In this document: positions 62,901 through 64,000 of the stretch, in pieces | How the letters are laid out: every line of letters starts with the position of its first letter | Numbering within the stretch: the first letter of the stretch is position 1 | Notes under the pieces: model-generated | The model's input: the letters and a program-made list of their open reading frames with translations, nothing else | Databases searched by the model: none | Told to the model about the DNA's origin: nothing | Program-made: the position numbers and the translations under genes | Assembly (NCBI GenBank): GCA_013365325.1 | Contig: JABVXV010000087.1 | Location: 86,653-150,652, forward strand | Direction of reading: 5' to 3' | Source of the DNA: Dipetalonema caudispina | Taxonomy: Eukaryota > Nematoda > Chromadorea > Rhabditida > Onchocercidae | Length of the DNA: 64,000 nucleotides

Positions 62901-63777
62901 AAAAGAGAAAAAATTTCGCAAAAAAAAAAAAAAAAACTAACAGCATCTTAAATAAATAAATCACTCTTTACCAAACGATATTCGGCACCAGTAATATTAT
63001 ATAATTATGACATGATACAATAATATGCCAAATCTAACTGACCGGTAAAATGATCTTGCGAAAAATATCGCTGTACAATGTGATGACAGTTATTTATCTT
63101 TGACATATAGCTATAGTTGATCGATAATTTTTTCATTATAATAAGTTACTATGAAAATGTATTTGGACAACTGGTGAGGAACATATATGTTTACGATGAC
63201 TAACAGAATGAACGTTTAAGATGGATGAGAGGATAAAATTTTCAACAGTAAAATATGGACGAGAGCTAGCAGTAATTATTAAATGAATTATCCAAAATTA
63301 ATAATTGCTATTCAAATGACAGATAATAAGTCTATTAATAAAATTGGCCTTCAAACAATACTATTAAAGTGCTGCAAAAGATGACTAATACTGTCGAAAT
63401 TGTCTTTCGAGTAATTTGATCATCCCATGGTTACTTACCTAACGATTGTCTTAGGTTCATTATGACTTCTTTTCTACTTCCTCATCTCATCTACTCTAAT
63501 TTCATTCATTTCTCTTACACATTAAATTTCTCAATCACTAATTACTAAAAATCTGACCGATTCTAGTCTTTTTAGTCCCATCAACGACAAATACTTCTTA
63601 AGATAGCGGCGAATGAGGAGAAGTTACTTCTTCTCAGACGAATATCTTGATTTTCAATCATTAAATCTTATAACAATATGTCCTAATAAAAGTAAACCGA
63701 TTAAAGATGTTTTTAATTAAAGATGATCGTATATTGAAATATGAAATACCTCCTAAACCAAGTGATATAAGTGCCAT
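53933..63777 (-). CDS. M16-family zinc metallopeptidase, C05D11.1 / YOL098C type
   Basis: Minus-strand exons: 63777-63750 (tentative), 62668-62513, 62205-62033, 61787-61719, 61421-61280, 61138-60968, 60875-60718, 60320-60121, 59870-59771, 59527-59418, 59299-59182, 59041-58946, 58657-58487, 58212-58108, 57348-57238, 56982-56802, 56606-56521, 56176-56015, 55718-55629, 55051-54827, 54685-54534, 54131-53933. They join in phase to 1,000 residues. The inverted zinc motif HTLEH (about 73-77) sits in DNDGLPHTLEHLTFMGSKKY, and the third ligand is the Glu of GVVYSEM (about 166). Later landmarks are YRVETGGRLAALR, FEKNFDMERM, KSRIDEQRKKLG and SYEEIAKLYTRDL. The size and order match the nematode C05D11.1 / yeast YOL098C branch rather than insulysin or the mitochondrial presequence protease. 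Substrate and location are unknown. One intron has a GC donor (60120). The 28-nt first exon fits only by phase and length, so the true start may differ. Confidence 0.87.
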
Positions 63778-64000
63778 TCCTAAAATGTGATACTTAGAGC
63801 TAAATTAATTGAACCAAATGAATGAACTGATCAAATCGAAGAATGACTTAATTTCAATAACTTTGTGGACAATGAATGAAGTACTGCTAAGTATTATCAA
63901 TTATTTATTATCCCACCACATATCTGCAGCTGTGGGAAAAATAATTTATCTTTTCCTCTCATCAATATTTTGTAACGCATAATACATTAATTTTAAAATT
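63778..64000. other. 5' flank of the M16 gene; nothing recognised
   Basis: AT-rich sequence. A TTTTAG at 63785-63780 immediately precedes the tentative first exon and could be a trans-splice acceptor. No other feature seen. Confidence 0.35.

Overview
The window is eukaryotic and looks like a filarial-type (spirurid) nematode. It is AT-rich (roughly 30% GC by eye), and its genes are cut into many short exons joined by introns with TTTTCAG/TTTTTAG-style acceptors. Several genes have an acceptor-like sequence only 2-20 nt before the first ATG, as expected for spliced-leader trans-splicing. Species cannot be fixed from the sequence alone. All gene models below were built by hand by joining open segments at GT/GC...AG sites with matching phase and checking that protein family similarity runs across each junction.

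Layout. (1) 971-7045, plus strand: the 3' part of a B-box/coiled-coil/NHL protein, best read as NHL-1; its 5' end lies left of the window. (2) 9483-18773, minus: an ETS transcription factor of the E74/ELF subfamily with the ETS domain near the C-terminus. (3) 20227-28406, minus: an AASDH/ACSF4-type enzyme (adenylation domain, carrier domain, PQQ-like beta-propeller). (4) 28946-31334, minus: ADAT3, the non-catalytic partner of the tRNA wobble adenosine deaminase; it lies head-to-tail about 540 bp upstream of AASDH, so the pair may be co-transcribed. (5) 33885-37495, minus: ORC4, whose own ATPase motifs look degenerate. (6) 43460-52128, minus: a full RING/B-box/B-box/coiled-coil/NHL protein of the NHL-2/Mei-P26/Brat class. 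(7) 53933-about 63777, minus: an M16 zinc metallopeptidase of the C05D11.1 / yeast YOL098C type.

Six of the seven genes lie on the minus strand. The two TRIM-NHL genes are on opposite strands, about 36 kb apart. The largest stretch without a recognisable gene is 37.5-43.5 kb, which is A-rich on the plus strand and holds one GC-richer pocket. No rRNA, CRISPR or intact transposon was seen, and no convincing tRNA. No wholly new system is evident. The points most worth following are the ADAT3-AASDH neighbourhood, the ORC4 motif losses, an E74-like ETS factor in a nematode, two GC-AG introns, a short upstream ORF on the NHL-2-like gene, and three GC-richer non-coding pockets.
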